A program made the position numbers and the translations under genes. Positions 62,326 to 64,000 of a stretch of DNA of 64,000 nt are shown piece by piece. Under the pieces are notes generated by a model that ran no database searches, had not been told where the DNA came from, and saw nothing but the letters and a program-made list of their open reading frames with translations. Where the stretch lies: NCBI GenBank assembly GCA_013396995.1, contig VWZP01008548.1:124001-188000 (forward strand), read 5' to 3'. Origin of the DNA: Dicaeum eximium. Its lineage: Eukaryota; Chordata; Aves; Passeriformes; Dicaeidae. Each line of letters starts with the position of its first letter. The stretch's first letter is position 1.

Positions 62326-64000
62326 CACTACCTGATCAGAGTATGCAAGAAGTATAACCTGCAAAATGGAATCTGATAGACTTTCTCTGATTTTAGTATT
62401 CTATTAAAAAAAATATTTATAGAAAATATATATTTCACATCTAGAAATCTGTAGGCATCTAATGATGCTACAACACAGCAATTTCAAATATACCTCTTCT
62501 CAAATTCCATCACAAAAATCCTGTCTGAATGTAATCAGGACAGTCCAGAAAAGTATGGTGGTAAGGGATATTTGGCATTTTAATTCTGCTTTTCACTCTT
62601 TCTCCTAAAGAACTGAACTAAAAACACCCAACCCTTTCCCCAGGAAAAGAAACCAAACCACCAAACAAAACAAAACTGCCCATAGTTTTCCTGTGGAGGA
62701 AGATAATTTATTTCTATTTTCCTGGGAGAATCTGGAAGCCCAGTTGTCTCACCGAAGAATTAGATGGGTAGCAAAAGTATCAGTGCTAATTTTTCTCATG
62801 TACCTCCAAAATACTAGATTTAATTCTCAGATTATTTTAGCAGCCTGTGTTGAGAGAGCAATGATTTCAACTCTACATTACTCTTGGCTCTCAAATTGTT
62901 GAGCTAGAGTTAAACTATTGTAACAGCTTTTTCAATCTTTTCAATCGTGCACTTGAATTAAGAAGTGCAGTCAAGTTGCTAAATTTAAATTGCCTTGACT
63001 CTGAAAATGTCAGTTCAAGCTGAAACAAAATTGTTTTGAAAACTAGTAATTTAATACAAATTGACTATATTACAAAGTAAGCATATATTTGAGTATGTGA
63101 GCCCTAGCTAATACTACTCATTATACTCCCTGAGAACCTGTGAAAAATTAATATTCTATACCAGTTTTACCTAGGAAATAATATCAAATACAATATCAAA
63201 TGAAAGGTGAAAAAATGTGTGCTGTAAACCCACATAACCTGATGGAGTATTTTCTTTCTTGTTGTTTCCCACATAGCAACAGGAACTTAGTACATCTGCC
63301 TCTACAGGTACTGTCCCTTTCTCCCTTTGTCAAGCAACCAAGATTTATAAGGGCCCCGAGTAATTTCCAAGCTCCAAATTACACTAGATACACAAAGCAC
63401 TTAGATAATTTTAAAGAAATGCATTTAAGTTAATCTGCCTTCTCTGTACAGTCATTGAACTAAAAGAATCACCTTAAGGGCATTTCAGAATAGAAATGGG
63501 TACAGTCACTGAGAAAGCTTGTCTTTCTTCACTGTCTGTTCATTAGCACTGATTAAATAAAATAGAAAGGGTCTCCTGGATGGCAGTCCCTTTGGGACTC
63601 ATTGATGATATTCTCAGAAGATCAGCTTACCTATGTGATACTAGGCACTCAGCAGCTGACTCACACTGTCATCTTCATCTGCTAAATTCAGTACCCACTT
63701 CTGTCAGATTTTGCAAGTACAGTGTAGCATCTGGTCTGGCGCAAAACCCTGCCTATTTCTTTAGTCTATTTCTTTAAAACGCTGCATTTTCTCCCTTTTC
63801 AAATAACTCAAGCAATGGGGCTTCCACCTCCTCCTCCAAAAGACTATTAGCATTGAGTTCTCTCATACCCTATTTTGCTTTGTATATTAATTCACATATT
63901 TTATTATGTTAATTAATAATATGCATTGCTGTAATAATAGGTATTTAGTACTTCTTTCCTTCAGCTACAAAATTTTCTTGTTGTGAGCATGTAATTACTA
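62326..64000. other. Probable intron and upstream part of the minus-strand gene
   Basis: No certain exon is seen. A strong donor (CACATAG|GTAAGC at 63631) hints at a further upstream exon, but its acceptor is poor. The true 5' exons must lie here or beyond the window. Confidence 0.45.

Noticed and set aside
1..64000. CRISPR arrays, tRNA/rRNA genes, operons, phage or plasmid genes
   Set aside because: No regularly spaced repeats, cloverleaf-like genes or bacterial gene layout were seen. The sequence is vertebrate nuclear DNA.

Overview
The window is AT-rich vertebrate nuclear DNA, almost certainly from a bird. The evidence is several 3' ends of CR1 LINEs (one ending in the typical ATTCTGTG-type tail) and several solo LTRs of the avian ERVL type. 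There are no operons, tRNA or rRNA genes, CRISPR arrays or bacterial signals. I cannot name the species.

Right third (about 51.2-62.2 kb, minus strand): the only protein-coding gene I can support. No single long reading frame shows it. It appears as a chain of short open segments, nearly all bounded by AG/GT splice sites, whose codon phases fit from one to the next. Fifteen coding exons (one of them tentative) give the last 537 codons of a protein, ending at a TAG at 51419-51421. An AATAAA signal lies about 150 nt downstream. The 5' part lies beyond the right edge of the window. The product is Leu/Cys/Lys-rich and looks largely helical. I do not recognise the family, and comparison from memory with several large helical-repeat proteins gave no match.

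Left two thirds (1 to about 51.2 kb): I see no convincing exon. This is sequence downstream of that gene, a long intergenic stretch or possibly introns of something else. It holds five LTRs (20.1, 27.5, 28.6, 37.1 and 46.2 kb), CR1 fragments (22.3, 34.2, 39.0 and 43.8-44.9 kb, perhaps 25.8 kb), small GC- or CpG-richer islands (4.0-4.5, 14.5-14.8, 17.4-18.0 and 41.3-41.6 kb) and AT-rich, homeodomain-site-rich stretches (6.3-6.5 and 29.5-30.1 kb) that resemble developmental non-coding elements. Microsatellites and perfect short hairpins are scattered through it.

Nothing here looks like a multi-gene system. The item most worth following up is the unidentified multi-exon gene.
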